Numbered from the stretch's first letter, positions 35,093 to 44,291 are shown. The stretch: 64,000 bases of DNA from Streptomyces roseoverticillatus (GCF_000719265.1 NZ_JOFL01000011.1:310001-374000), one strand, 5' to 3'. Notes: generated by a model not told the origin, from the letters alone. Numbers and translations are program-made.

Positions 35093-35748
35093 CCATTCGC
35101 GTGATGATCGTTGACGATCAGATGATGGTCCGCGAGGGCTTCTCGGTCCTGCTGAACGCCATGCCCGACATCGAGGTCGTGGGCGAGGCGGTCGACGGCA
35201 GGGAGGCTGTGGAAAAGGTCGCCACCCTGCGCCCCGACGTCGTCCTGATGGACATCCGGATGCCCGTCCTCAACGGCCTGGAGGCCACCCGGGAGATCGT
35301 CGCCGCCGACGCGGACGCGAAGGTGCTGGTCCTGACGACCTTCGACCTGGACGAGTACGTCTACCAGGCGCTGCGGGCCGGAGCGAGCGGCTTCCTGCTC
35401 AAGGACGCCTCGGCGCGGCAGCTCGCGGACGGCGTGCGCGTGGTCGCCGCCGGCGAGGCGCTGCTGGCGCCGACGGTCACCAAGCGCCTCATCCAGGAGT
35501 TCTCCCGGCTGGGCGCGCCCAAGCCGCCCACGCAGGAGCGCGTGGGCGAGCTGACCGAGCGGGAGACGGAGGTGCTGGTGCTGGTCGCGCAGGGCCGCTC
35601 CAACTCGGAGATCGCCGCGCACCTCGTGGTCGCCGAGTCCACGGTCAAGACGCACGTCAGCCGCATCCTGGTGAAGCTCGGCCTGCGCGACCGGACGCAG
35701 GCGGCGGTCTTCGCGTACGAGGCGGGCTTGGTGACCCCGGGCGGCTGA
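35089..35748 (+). CDS. NarL/FixJ-type response regulator
   Basis: 219 residues; ATGA overlap with the kinase gene. Receiver domain: DDQ near the N-terminus, phospho-acceptor Asp in VVLMDIRMP, LKDAS with the conserved Lys. C-terminal LuxR helix-turn-helix: LTERETEVLVLVAQG, SNSEIAAHLVVAESTVKTHV. It is the cognate partner of the upstream kinase. Target genes are not evident. Confidence 0.92.
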   Translation: MTIRVMIVDDQMMVREGFSVLLNAMPDIEVVGEAVDGREAVEKVATLRPDVVLMDIRMPVLNGLEATREIVAADADAKVLVLTTFDLDEYVYQALRAGASGFLLKDASARQLADGVRVVAAGEALLAPTVTKRLIQEFSRLGAPKPPTQERVGELTERETEVLVLVAQGRSNSEIAAHLVVAESTVKTHVSRILVKLGLRDRTQAAVFAYEAGLVTPGG

Positions 35749-36150
35749 GGGGCGGGGCGCCTTGCGACGGGCACGCGCCTAGGCCGCCCCGACGGCGCGG
35801 GCCCGGCGGAATGACCGCCCACCGGGTCCTGCGGCCGTCCGCCGCCCGGCTCACCGCCGCAGCAAGGAAACCCGCTCAGCTCACCACCGCAGCGGAAGAA
35901 AAAGCCCCGCCGCAACGGCGAATCACCCCGACGGCGCGGGCCCGGTGGAATGACCGCCCACCGCGGCCTGCGCGGTCCGCCGCCCGAGCCGCGCTGTCGT
36001 CGGCCGGCGCGCCGCCGCGGCAAGGAAAACCCGCCGCAACGGCGGATCACCCCCGCGGCGCGGGTCCGGCGGAATGACCGGCCGCCATGGCCCGTACGTC
36101 CGAATGACCCGCGGGGCACGCCCCGCACGTCCGCATGACCCGCCGGACGG
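35749..36150. repeat. GC-rich tandem repeat array
   Basis: About 400 bases between convergent genes. A 38-bp core CCCCGACGGCGCGGGCCCGG... is at 35787-35824 and 35926-35963 (one mismatch, period 139), with a diverged third copy from 36051. A second shared block, CCGCCGCAACGGCGRATCAC, precedes copies two and three (about 35908 and 36032). AAGGAAA-type A-rich spots lie between. No gene is present; the array may end transcription from both sides. Confidence 0.85.
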
Positions 36151-37128
36151 CTACACCCGCGGCAGCGTGAGCCGCCATCCCCCCGGCGCCGCCGTCCACG
36201 TACGCCGCCGCACCGGCCCCGCCAGCACGTTGTCCGCGCGGTAGCGGAACGCGGGACCGGAGACGGTGACGCGGCGGGCGCGGGAGCGCAGGGGGACGTC
36301 GGCGTCGTGGGTGTGGACAGCGAGCTCCGCGAGGCCGCCGTCCGCGGCGGTCAGGGAGACGCGGGTGACCGGCCGGTCGAGGTCGGTGACCAGCTCCCCG
36401 TCGGCCTCGATCCGCAGCCGGGTGCAGCCGGGCACGGGAACGCGGCCCGCGGCCGCGGGACCGGTCAGCAGGGTGAGCGCGGAGCGGGCCGTGCGCGCGG
36501 CCGGGGACCACCACGGCTGGTGACCTTCGCCACTTCCGCCGGGCACGCCTTCCGCGGTCGCGCAACCCGGGCCGGAGCCCGCGCCCGCGGGATCCGCGTC
36601 CTCCGCGCCGCCCTCACTCGCCTCCGCAGACCCGTTCGGCCCAGCCGGCACCGGCGACCCCGCAGACGCGTCCGGCCCGTCCCCGCCGCCCGGGATCCAC
36701 ACCCCGCCGAGGACCACGCCGCCGCTGTCGTCCACAAGCAGGTCCAGAGGGCGCTCCAGGCCGTCCAGGACGGCCCGGGCGGCCGCGACGGGCCCCAGGG
36801 GCACCCCCAGCGTCCGGGCCAGGGAGACGGCCGGCAGAGGCCCCACGGGCACGACGGACACTGGCACGTCCGCCAGCTCGCGGCGGCGGTGCAGGACAGT
36901 CACCACGTGCAGCAGGGCGCGGTCGTCGCCGATGACCACCGGCCGTCGCCGGCCGCGCCGGGCCAGGGCGCGCTCGACCTCCTCGGGCCCTTCCGGCAGA
37001 CAGATCTTGGTCGCTGCGCCGCCGCGGAGCACGTCCCTCGCGATCCGTACGGACTCGCCGTCCACGCGGCGGGCGACCGGGTCGATGACCACGAGCAGAG
37101 CCTGCTCGCTGGGGTCTGGAGCCGACAC
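36151..37128 (-). CDS. Diacylglycerol kinase-like protein, degenerate active site
   Basis: 325 residues. The N-terminal 135 residues follow the DAGK catalytic fold (LLVVIDPVARRVDGESV, VPVGPLPAVSLARTLGVP). The nucleotide-binding GGDGT is replaced by VIGDDRALL, so catalysis is doubtful. A Gly/Ser/Pro-rich insert of about 60 residues (150-210) interrupts the fold before the C-terminal beta-sandwich. Divergent from purA with a 265-base gap. Such degenerate relatives next to purA are seen in Streptomyces; lipid binding or a regulatory role is possible. Confidence 0.7.
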   Translation of the reverse strand: MSAPDPSEQALLVVIDPVARRVDGESVRIARDVLRGGAATKICLPEGPEEVERALARRGRRRPVVIGDDRALLHVVTVLHRRRELADVPVSVVPVGPLPAVSLARTLGVPLGPVAAARAVLDGLERPLDLLVDDSGGVVLGGVWIPGGGDGPDASAGSPVPAGPNGSAEASEGGAEDADPAGAGSGPGCATAEGVPGGSGEGHQPWWSPAARTARSALTLLTGPAAAGRVPVPGCTRLRIEADGELVTDLDRPVTRVSLTAADGGLAELAVHTHDADVPLRSRARRVTVSGPAFRYRADNVLAGPVRRRTWTAAPGGWRLTLPRV

Positions 37129-37252
37129 CTCGGTCCTTCCTCAGGTGCTGTTTTTCCCGGGGCACGACCCCCGGACCCCCGGTCGCGACCCGGGGCCCTG
37201 GGTCTTTCTGTTCGTCCCCCGAGCGAAATATTCGGTAATCTCTCGGTGCAAG

Positions 37253-37280
37253 AGCCCCTGTCGCTGTTGCGCCAGGGGCT
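37253..37280 (+). promoter_or_regulatory. Hairpin in the purA upstream region
   Basis: AGCCCCTG (37253-37260) and CAGGGGCT (37273-37280) form an 8-bp stem with a 12-base loop, 113 bases before purA and just after a lower-GC stretch (AAATATTCGGTAATCT) that may hold the promoter. It could be a leader structure controlling purA or a terminator for the opposite direction. Confidence 0.45.
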
Positions 37281-37393
37281 TCGTCTATCCGGGGCACCGG
37301 TTCGACGGCTCTAGCGGTGGTGTACGCCCTGAGCAAGCGGGGTGACACCACCACGCACGTTGGACATGCCCCGCCCGGAAGGGGTGTACGCCT

Positions 37394-38680
37394 GTGCCCG
37401 CACTTGTGCTGCTCGGTGCTCAGTGGGGTGACGAGGGCAAGGGAAAGGCCACCGATCTCCTCGGTGGATCTGTGGACTATGTGGTGCGCTACCAAGGTGG
37501 CAACAACGCCGGCCACACGGTGGTCGTCGGCGACCAGAAATACGCGCTGCACCTCCTCCCTTCCGGGATCCTCTCGCCGGGGTGTACCCCGGTCATCGGC
37601 AACGGTGTGGTCGTCGACCCGGCGGTCCTGCTCTCCGAGCTGAGCGGGCTGAACGAGCGCGGCGTCGACACGTCCAAGCTGCTGCTCAGCGGTAACGCTC
37701 ACCTGATCACGCCGTACCACACGACGGTCGACAAGGTGACGGAACGCTTCCTCGGCAAGCGGAAGATCGGCACCACCGGCCGCGGCATCGGCCCGACCTA
37801 CGCGGACAAGATCAACCGCGTGGGCATCCGCGTCCAGGACCTCTACGACGAGTCGATCCTGACGCAGAAGGTCGAGGCTGCCCTCGACTTCAAGAACCAG
37901 ATCCTGGCGAAGCTCTACAACCGCCGCGCGATCGACGTCGCCCAGATCGTCGACGAGATGCTGGGCTACGCCGAGCAGATCAAGCCGTTCGTCGCGGACA
38001 CCACGCTGATCCTGAACAACGCCATCGACGAGGGCAAGGTCGTCCTCTTCGAGGGCGGCCAGGGCACGCTGCTCGACGTCGACCACGGCACGTACCCCTT
38101 CGTCACCTCCTCGAACCCGACCGCGGGCGGCGCCTGCACGGGTACGGGCGTGGGCCCGACGAAGATCAACCGCGTGATCGGCATCCTCAAGGCCTACACC
38201 ACGCGCGTCGGCGCCGGTCCGTTCCCGACCGAGCTGTTCGACAAGGACGGCGAGGCGCTGCGCACCATCGGCGGCGAGCGCGGTGTGACCACCGGCCGTG
38301 ACCGCCGCTGCGGCTGGTTCGACGCGGTCATCGCCCGCTACGCCACCCGCGTCAACGGCCTGACGGACTTCTTCCTCACCAAGCTCGACGTGCTCACCGG
38401 CTGGGAGCAGATCCCGGTCTGCGTCGCGTACGAGATCGACGGCAAGCGGGTCGAGGAGCTGCCCTACAGCCAGAGCGACTTCCACCACGCGAAGCCGGTC
38501 TACGAGATGCTGCCGGGCTGGAGCGAGGACATCTCCAAGGCGAAGACCTTCTCGGACCTGCCGAAGAACGCGCAGGCGTACGTGAAGGCGCTGGAGGAGA
38601 TGTCGGGCGCGCCGATCTCCGCGATCGGCGTGGGCCCGGGCCGCGACGAGACGATCGAGATCAACTCGTTCCTTTCGTAG
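37394..38680 (+). CDS. purA: Adenylosuccinate synthetase
   Basis: 428 residues; GTG start with GGAAGGGG 8-10 bases upstream. It joins IMP and aspartate with GTP in the first step to AMP. Seen: [14 protein letters not shown] (8-21; catalytic Asp13 and P-loop), [10 protein letters not shown] with the catalytic His, [33 protein letters not shown] and the C-terminal [13 protein letters not shown] substrate loop. Full length and intact. Monocistronic with a terminator behind it; the other purine genes of the window lie 7-24 kb to the right. Confidence 0.96.
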   Translation: MPALVLLGAQWGDEGKGKATDLLGGSVDYVVRYQGGNNAGHTVVVGDQKYALHLLPSGILSPGCTPVIGNGVVVDPAVLLSELSGLNERGVDTSKLLLSGNAHLITPYHTTVDKVTERFLGKRKIGTTGRGIGPTYADKINRVGIRVQDLYDESILTQKVEAALDFKNQILAKLYNRRAIDVAQIVDEMLGYAEQIKPFVADTTLILNNAIDEGKVVLFEGGQGTLLDVDHGTYPFVTSSNPTAGGACTGTGVGPTKINRVIGILKAYTTRVGAGPFPTELFDKDGEALRTIGGERGVTTGRDRRCGWFDAVIARYATRVNGLTDFFLTKLDVLTGWEQIPVCVAYEIDGKRVEELPYSQSDFHHAKPVYEMLPGWSEDISKAKTFSDLPKNAQAYVKALEEMSGAPISAIGVGPGRDETIEINSFLS

Positions 38681-38699
38681 GCACCCTGTACGGACGCGC

Positions 38700-38732
38700 G
38701 GCGCCCCGGTGGCTTTCGGCCACCGGGGCGCC
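38700..38732. terminator. Hairpin terminator between purA and the kinase gene
   Basis: Perfect 14-bp stem (38700-38713 with 38719-38732), 5-base loop. Lies between convergent genes, so it can serve both. Confidence 0.8.
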
Positions 38733-38757
38733 GTCGCGTTCAGGCGATCTTCGGGTA

Positions 38758-40563
38758 TCAGCCGGTTTTCCGGTAGACCAGCGAGGCGTCTTTCGTGCCG
38801 GAGTCGACAAAGTCGCGCCGCATCCGTCCGTCCGGCAGCAGGACGAGGTCCGAGGCGGAGCCGGGCTGGCAGGCCGAGGCGGGGTTCGCGTGGGTGACCC
38901 GGGACGGGCCGAGGTGCAGCGGGGAGCCGGCGGTGCCGCCGCCGCTCGCCGTGGTCTGCCACTGGCAGGTGTACGGGGTGCCGTCGTCGAGGACGCCGCT
39001 CCCGTCGATCGTGACGGCGGCGTTCGTGCCCCGGGCGATGGTGATGGCCCGGTTGTTGGCGCGGGCGCCGCCGCCGAAGCCGGACTGCCAGGTGCCGGCG
39101 AACGCCTGGGGCCCGGTGGTGTCACCGTCCGCGCCGGTGCTCGGGCTCGTGGCGGGCGCGGGTGAGGACCCCGTGGCCGGGGCGGAGGACGGGCCCGTCG
39201 TGCCGGGGGAGGCGGCCTGCGAGGAGGAGCCGGCCGACCCGGAAGCGTGGTCCTTCGCGCCGTTCTGCTTGAGCAGGAAGACCGTTCCTCCTCCTGCGAT
39301 CAGCCCGGCGGCCACCACGGCGGCGAGGATGACCGGCGTCCGCGAACGGCGCGGCGCGGGAGGCCCGTAGGGCACGTAACCGGTGACGTACGTGCTGCCC
39401 GAGTCGTGCGGGCCGGGGGCGTGGCCGTAGGGGCCCTGCTGCGGATATCCGTAAGGGGCCGGGGCGGGCGCGGGCGGCGGCAGGGGCTGCGACGCGTGCG
39501 GCGCAGGGGGCGGCGTGCTTCCCGCGGTGACGGTCGGCGGATCCTGCCGCACGGGCGGCTGCGGCTGCGCCGGAGACAGGGGCGCCGCCGGGGATATCGC
39601 CGTCGGCGCGTGCCCGTCACCCGCCGGAGCGGGGTCCCGGACGGGCTCCTCCACGTCCAGCAACTGGACGGCGTGCCGCCCGAGCTGGGCGACGAGGCCG
39701 GCCGGCAGCCAGGGCTCCGCGGAGCGCAGCTCGCCGATCACCTCCTCGACGCCGGTGACCTCCAGGACCTGCGCGGGCGTCGGCCGCTCCTGCGGGTCCT
39801 TGGCGAGGAACGACGTGATGAGCGGGCGCAGTCCGGCCGGCACCCCGGTCAGGTCCGGCTGCTCCTCCGCGATCCGGTACATGAGGGCGTGCACGCCGCT
39901 GTCCGCCGTGCCGAACGGCATCCGGCCGGTGGCCGCGTAGGCCAGCACCGAGCCGAGGCAGAAGACGTCGCTGGCGGGCGTGACCGCGCCGCCGCGCACC
40001 TGCTCGGGCGACATGAAGCCGGGGGAGCCGACGGCCGCGCCGGTACGGGTGAGGCCGTCGCCGTCGGCGACGGTCTCCAGGGCGCGGGCGATGCCGAAGT
40101 CGATGACGCGCGGGCCGTCGAGGGTGACGAGCACGTTGGACGGCTTGAGGTCGCGGTGGACGATGCCCGCGGCGTGGACGGCCTGCAGGGCGCGCGCGAG
40201 ACCGGCGCCGAGGATGCGCACGGACCGCTCGGGCAGCGGCCCGAAGTCCCGGTCCACGACCTGCCGCAGGGACGGCCCGGCGATGTAGCCGGTGGCGACC
40301 CAGGGGACTTCGGCCTCGGTGTCCGCGTCGAGGACGGGCGCGGTCCACTCGCCGCCGACCTGGCGGGCGCTGCGCACCTCCTGGCGGAAGCGCCGCCGGA
40401 ACTCCTCCTGGCCGGCCAGCTCGCGGTGGACGAGCTTGACGGCCACCGTGCGTCCCCGGTCGGAGCGGGCCAGATAGACGCGGCCCATGCCGCCCGATCC
40501 GAGCCGCCCGAGCAGCCGGTACGCGCCGAGTGTGCGTGGATCGTCCGGCCTCAGACTGTCCAT
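38758..40563 (-). CDS. Membrane serine/threonine protein kinase (PknB-like)
   Basis: 601 residues. Kinase domain 10-270: glycine loop RLGSGGMGRVYLA, Lys in VAVKLV, catalytic HRDLKPSNV, DFG at VIDFGIARAL and activation-loop TRTGAAVGSPGFMSPEQ. A long Pro-rich linker (about 300-410) leads to one transmembrane helix (TPVILAAVVAAGLIAGGGTV, about 415-435), then a Ser/Thr/Pro-rich stalk and an extracellular beta domain of about 110 residues with two Cys (YTCQW, SACQPG). No PASTA repeats, so the ligand is not obviously peptidoglycan. Confidence 0.92.
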   Translation of the reverse strand: MDSLRPDDPRTLGAYRLLGRLGSGGMGRVYLARSDRGRTVAVKLVHRELAGQEEFRRRFRQEVRSARQVGGEWTAPVLDADTEAEVPWVATGYIAGPSLRQVVDRDFGPLPERSVRILGAGLARALQAVHAAGIVHRDLKPSNVLVTLDGPRVIDFGIARALETVADGDGLTRTGAAVGSPGFMSPEQVRGGAVTPASDVFCLGSVLAYAATGRMPFGTADSGVHALMYRIAEEQPDLTGVPAGLRPLITSFLAKDPQERPTPAQVLEVTGVEEVIGELRSAEPWLPAGLVAQLGRHAVQLLDVEEPVRDPAPAGDGHAPTAISPAAPLSPAQPQPPVRQDPPTVTAGSTPPPAPHASQPLPPPAPAPAPYGYPQQGPYGHAPGPHDSGSTYVTGYVPYGPPAPRRSRTPVILAAVVAAGLIAGGGTVFLLKQNGAKDHASGSAGSSSQAASPGTTGPSSAPATGSSPAPATSPSTGADGDTTGPQAFAGTWQSGFGGGARANNRAITIARGTNAAVTIDGSGVLDDGTPYTCQWQTTASGGGTAGSPLHLGPSRVTHANPASACQPGSASDLVLLPDGRMRRDFVDSGTKDASLVYRKTG

Positions 40564-40699
40564 GGGTCAGGTCCTCCGTGTCCCCCGTGTTTTCCTTGCG
40601 GAGAATAGCGGGAGTACAAAGAACCGGGACCCCGCACTCGGAAAGTACGTGGCCCCGGTCCGGACCGCCGGCGGCCCCGGCGCGGGCCGGGGAGCGGGG

Positions 40700-40903
40700 T
40701 CAGGCGGGAATGATGTTCTCCGCCTGGGGGCCCTTCTGGCCCTGGGTGACGTCGAAGGTGACCTTCTGGCCCTCCTGCAGTTCCCGGAACCCCTGGGTAG
40801 CGATGTTGGAGTAGTGGGCGAAGACGTCAGCGCCGCCGCCGTCCTGGGCGATGAAGCCGAATCCCTTTTCGGAGTTGAACCACTTCACGATGCCGGTAGC
40901 CAA
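40700..40903 (-). CDS. Cold-shock protein CspA family
   Basis: 67 residues. RNA-binding motifs RNP1 KGFGFI and RNP2 VFAHY (family VFVHF) are intact. An RNA chaperone of the cytoplasm. The start is a TTG (40901-40903), chosen because GAGGAG lies 6 bases before it and the protein begins exactly at the family N-terminus ([10 protein letters not shown]); no ATG or GTG fits. A long untranslated leader with a strong hairpin precedes it, typical of cold-shock genes. Confidence 0.93.
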   Translation of the reverse strand: MATGIVKWFNSEKGFGFIAQDGGGADVFAHYSNIATQGFRELQEGQKVTFDVTQGQKGPQAENIIPA

Positions 40904-41226
40904 GATGATCTCCTCGATGGCGGCGGTGCCGGAATTCCGGGCACCTAAAAAGCGCAGTAGCCAAACACAGCAGCGCCTGAAGGTCGCAGACCTTCAGGCG
41001 CGCATATGACGGGTCCATAACTGCAACGGAAAATGACCGTAGCACGCGGCTCGTCCCGTTCGCGGAATTTGCGAACTCTCCGGTTGACGCGGCGTGCCGC
41101 GCGGCCCGGCAGTGTGTCGCCGGGGGCGGCAAGAGCCGTACACAGTGCCGGTGTCGGGCCGCTCCGGGCCTGCCTACGCTGGCCGTTGCCCGTCCCAGAG
41201 CCCGCCCGAGCACCAGGGAGCCGACC
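40904..41226. other. Divergent control region of cspA-like gene and class III aminotransferase gene
   Basis: About 320 bases. It holds the cspA leader with the hairpin at 40973-41001, an AT-richer part (about 40945-41075) likely to contain the promoters, and the upstream region of the aminotransferase gene. No additional gene is seen. Confidence 0.6.
40973..41001 (-). promoter_or_regulatory. 13-bp hairpin in the cspA leader
   Basis: GCGCCTGAAGGTC (40973-40985) and its perfect complement (40989-41001) with a 3-base loop, 70 bases before the TTG start. On the minus strand a CTTTTT run follows about 30 bases later. It could act as an attenuator or stability element of the cold-shock leader, or as a terminator for antisense transcription. 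Confidence 0.6.
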
Positions 41227-42582
41227 GTGAGCACCCCGCACCCCGCCGCCGACCCCGCTGCAGGCGCCGCCGTCAAGGCCGCCGACCGAGCGCACGTCTT
41301 CCACTCCTGGTCCGCGCAGGGCCTCATCGACCCGCTGGCCGTCGCGGGCGCCGAGGGCTCCTGGTTCTGGGACTACGACGGCAACCGCTACCTCGACTTC
41401 TCCTCCCAGCTCGTCAACACCAACATCGGCCACCAACACCCCAAGGTGGTCGCCGCGATCCAGGAGCAGGCTGCGCGGCTGTGCACGATCGCGCCGGGCT
41501 TCGCGGTGGACGTGCGGTCCGAGGCCGCGCGGCTGATCGCCGAGCGCACCCCCGGCGACCTCGACAAGATCTTCTTCACCAACGGCGGTGCGGAGGCGGT
41601 CGAGAACGCCGTACGGATGGCCCGCCTGCACACGGGCCGGCCCAAGGTCCTGAGCGCCTACCGCTCGTACCACGGCGCGACCGCCGCGGCCATCAACCTC
41701 ACCGGCGACCCGCGCCGCTGGCCCTCCGACACCGCCTCGGCGGGCGTGGTGCACTTCTGGGCGCCCTTCCTCTACCGCTCGCCGTTCCACTCGGACAGCG
41801 AGCAGCAGGAGTGCGAGCGGGCGCTTTCGCACCTGGAGGACACGATCGCCTTCGAGGGCCCGGCCACGATCGCCGCGATCGTCCTGGAGACAGTCCCCGG
41901 CACGGCCGGGATCATGGTCCCGCCGCCCGGCTACCTCCCCGGCGTGCGGGAGATCTGCGACCGCTACGGGATCGTGTTCGTCCTCGACGAGGTCATGGCG
42001 GGCTTCGGCCGCACGGGCCGCTGGTTCGCCGCCGACCACTTCGGCGTCGTCCCCGACCTGCTGACCTTCGCCAAGGGCGTCAACTCCGGCTACGTGCCGC
42101 TCGGCGGCGTCGCGATCTCAGCGGAGATCGCCGCCACCTTCGACGAGCGCCCCTACCCCGGCGGGCTCACCTACTCCGGGCACCCCCTGGCCTGCGCCTC
42201 CGCCGTGGCGACGATCAACGCCATGGCCGAGGAGGGCATCGTGGAGAACGCCGCCCGGATCGGCGAGCAGGTCCTCGGCCCCGGCCTGCGCGAGCTCGCC
42301 GAGCGGCACCCGAGCATCGGCGAGGTGCGCGGCCTGGGCGCCTTCTGGGCCCTGGAACTGGTCCGGGACCGGGCCACGCGCGAGCCGCTGGTGCCGTACG
42401 CGGCGGCGGGCGAGGCGATGACGGCGTTCACCGCCGCCTGCAAGAAGAACGGCCTGTGGCCGTTCGTGAACATGAACCGCACCCACGTGGTGCCGCCGTG
42501 CACGATCACCGAGGAAGAGGCCAAGGAGGGCCTGGTGATCCTCGACGCGGCCTTGGCGGTGGCCGACGCGTACACCGTGTGA
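41227..42582 (+). CDS. Class III PLP-dependent aminotransferase
   Basis: 451 residues; GTG start behind GGGAG. Marks of the omega-aminotransferase group: WDYDGNRYLDFSSQLVNTNIGHQHP, TNGGAEAVENAVRMAR, the PLP-binding IVFVLDEVMAGFGRTG and K282-region TFAKGVNSGYVPLGG with the Schiff-base lysine. It resembles enzymes annotated as aspartate aminotransferase family or taurine/beta-alanine:pyruvate transaminases. The following GntR gene may control it, suggesting a catabolic amine or beta-amino acid substrate. Confidence 0.88.
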   Translation: MSTPHPAADPAAGAAVKAADRAHVFHSWSAQGLIDPLAVAGAEGSWFWDYDGNRYLDFSSQLVNTNIGHQHPKVVAAIQEQAARLCTIAPGFAVDVRSEAARLIAERTPGDLDKIFFTNGGAEAVENAVRMARLHTGRPKVLSAYRSYHGATAAAINLTGDPRRWPSDTASAGVVHFWAPFLYRSPFHSDSEQQECERALSHLEDTIAFEGPATIAAIVLETVPGTAGIMVPPPGYLPGVREICDRYGIVFVLDEVMAGFGRTGRWFAADHFGVVPDLLTFAKGVNSGYVPLGGVAISAEIAATFDERPYPGGLTYSGHPLACASAVATINAMAEEGIVENAARIGEQVLGPGLRELAERHPSIGEVRGLGAFWALELVRDRATREPLVPYAAAGEAMTAFTAACKKNGLWPFVNMNRTHVVPPCTITEEEAKEGLVILDAALAVADAYTV

Positions 42583-42755
42583 CGCCACGCACTCCCTCCC
42601 GCCGCGGCTGGGGGTACCTCCCAGCGGTAGCTGGGGGAGCAACCCCCGCAAAGGTGACCGGCGGCGCTGAACCACCCGAGCCCACTCGTAAGGGCGCAAC
42701 CCCGCATGGGGTACCGTGCCCCGTTCCTGTGCGCACGGCCATATTGCCCAAGACG

Positions 42756-42780
42756 GCCCTCGCATATCGTTTGCGAGGGC
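42756..42780. promoter_or_regulatory. Inverted repeat before the GntR gene, probable operator
   Basis: GCCCTCGCA (42756-42764) and TGCGAGGGC (42772-42780) with a 7-base spacer containing TATCGT, a possible -10 box. It ends 45 bases before the GntR start. The preceding part of the gap (42590-42690) holds a copy of the genome's GC-rich stem-loop repeat (CTGGGGGTACCTCCCAG type). Confidence 0.6.
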
Positions 42781-42825
42781 CGCCCGCAGAATGGCGCGCG
42801 GCTGGGGAAGGGGAGACGGAGACAG

Positions 42826-43500
42826 ATGCCGGGCAGCGAGGCTGTCAGACGCACGACGCTGCGCGAGCAGATCGCCGATGCCTTGCGTGACGAGGTCATA
42901 GCGGGGCGGCTCCCCGCGGGCCGCCAGTTCACGGTCAAGGAGATCGCCGAGCAGTACGGCGTCTCGGCCACACCCGTGCGCGAGGCGCTGCTCGACCTGT
43001 GCGCGCAAGGGCTGCTCGACGCGGAGATGCACAAGGGCTACCGCGTGCGCGAATTCACGTACGCCGATTTCCGGGACATGGTCGAGGCCCGTTCGCTGAT
43101 CGTCGAGGGCATCTTCCGCCGTTCCCCGGACCGCGCGCTGGGCAGCGTCACCCCGGCCGCGCTGGCCTCCGTGCGGCGCCGGGCCGAGGAGGCCGCGCGG
43201 GCCGCCGCCGCGGGCGATCTGGACATCCTCATCGGCTACGACCTCCGCTTCTGGCGCGAGCTCGCGGCAATCGTCGGCAACCCGTACATATCCGACTTCC
43301 TCAATACGGTCCGTGTGCAGGGCTGGGTCTTCACGGTCCCGCTGCTGCGCCGCATGCCCACCCTCCGGGGCCGCCTGTGGAGCGGCCACAGCGCACTCGT
43401 CGAGGCCGTGGCCCAGCAGAACGCGGCCGAGGCGGAGCGGATCATCACCGCGTACAACCAGCACTCCCTGGCACTGATCGAGGCCTCCCGCCCGGTATGA
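42826..43500 (+). CDS. GntR-family regulator, FadR/VanR subtype (FCD domain)
   Basis: 224 residues from ATG 42826, preceded by GGGGAGACGGAGA. Winged helix: TLREQIADALRDEVIAGRLP, VKEIAEQYGVSATPVREAL. The C-terminal FCD domain (about 85-220) is all-helical with the metal/ligand Asp-His pattern, including DLRFWRELAAIVGNPYI and HSALVEAVAQQNAAEAERI. It probably represses the preceding aminotransferase gene or its own operon through the inverted repeat at 42756-42780. Confidence 0.9.
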   Translation: MPGSEAVRRTTLREQIADALRDEVIAGRLPAGRQFTVKEIAEQYGVSATPVREALLDLCAQGLLDAEMHKGYRVREFTYADFRDMVEARSLIVEGIFRRSPDRALGSVTPAALASVRRRAEEAARAAAAGDLDILIGYDLRFWRELAAIVGNPYISDFLNTVRVQGWVFTVPLLRRMPTLRGRLWSGHSALVEAVAQQNAAEAERIITAYNQHSLALIEASRPV

Positions 43501-43574
43501 CAACCGGCCCGGCAGCACTACTCTGGCTCGACCATCGCATCACGTTGTGTCGTCGCGAACGAGAGCGAGTTCAC

Positions 43575-44225
43575 GTGGCCTGTGACCTCTGGCTGGTCCC
43601 CCTCGTAGACGTGCTGTGCCACAGCCCCGACAACCCCTTCGCCGAGGAGATCGCCGCGTACGACAAGGCGCTGGGCGAGGCCGGGCTGCCGCCCGTGCCG
43701 GTCTTCGGCTACATGCCGGGGCTCTCCGGCGACGTGGCGCCCGTCGCGGGCTTCGACTACGACGCGCTGCATTTCCTGCGCCGCGCCCACATGCTCAACC
43801 TGTGCGGCCTCGCCGTCACGCCCGTGGACGAACTGGGCGGGGACTACGAGCAGTTGCTGGAGATGTTCGAGACCACGGCGCAGCAGTCCCACCTGGTGTG
43901 GCACTACGACCACGCCGGCGCGTACGTCCCGGTGGACTTCGCGCACCCGCTGACCAATGACGAACTCCTGGAGGGCGGCGGCCCCTTGGGGTCCAGCCAG
44001 GGGCTGCTGCGCGAACTGCATGCGGTGGCACCGGTGCTGGGCATCGATCCCGGCAACCCCCCTGCCGCGCCCGCCGCTCCGGAGCGGCCCACGGGGCTGG
44101 AGGAGCGGGCGGCGCCCGGGCCGGAGGACGACAGTCCGTTCGCGCGGGAGCGGCACGTCTGGCTGGGGCTGCACGCCGCGGCGACGCGCAGTCTGGGCCA
44201 GGGGTCGATGATCGTCTTCAGCTGA
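43575..44225 (+). CDS. Conserved hypothetical protein (216 aa)
   Basis: GTG start at 43575 gives MACDLWLVPLVDVLCHSPDN. An upstream GTG/ATG would add residues encoded in the region just after the GntR stop, which lacks a ribosome site. No signal peptide or membrane helix. Segments rich in conserved-looking aromatics: FGYMPGLSGDVAPVAGFDY, HLVWHYDHAGAYVPVDFAHP and SLGQGSMIVFS at the end. Reads like a soluble Streptomyces-specific protein; no family recognised. It lies 74 bases after the GntR gene and may be co-transcribed. Confidence 0.75.
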   Translation: MACDLWLVPLVDVLCHSPDNPFAEEIAAYDKALGEAGLPPVPVFGYMPGLSGDVAPVAGFDYDALHFLRRAHMLNLCGLAVTPVDELGGDYEQLLEMFETTAQQSHLVWHYDHAGAYVPVDFAHPLTNDELLEGGGPLGSSQGLLRELHAVAPVLGIDPGNPPAAPAAPERPTGLEERAAPGPEDDSPFARERHVWLGLHAAATRSLGQGSMIVFS

Positions 44226-44291
44226 GGGCGCCCGCGCCGTTCGTCCGGGGACGAGGACCCGGACGGGACGTCCGGGCGGACGGGGGACGGG

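Noticed and set aside
35749..36150. Possible CRISPR array or small gene
   Set aside because: Units are over 120 bases, unevenly spaced and GC-rich, and no frame has start and ribosome site across units.
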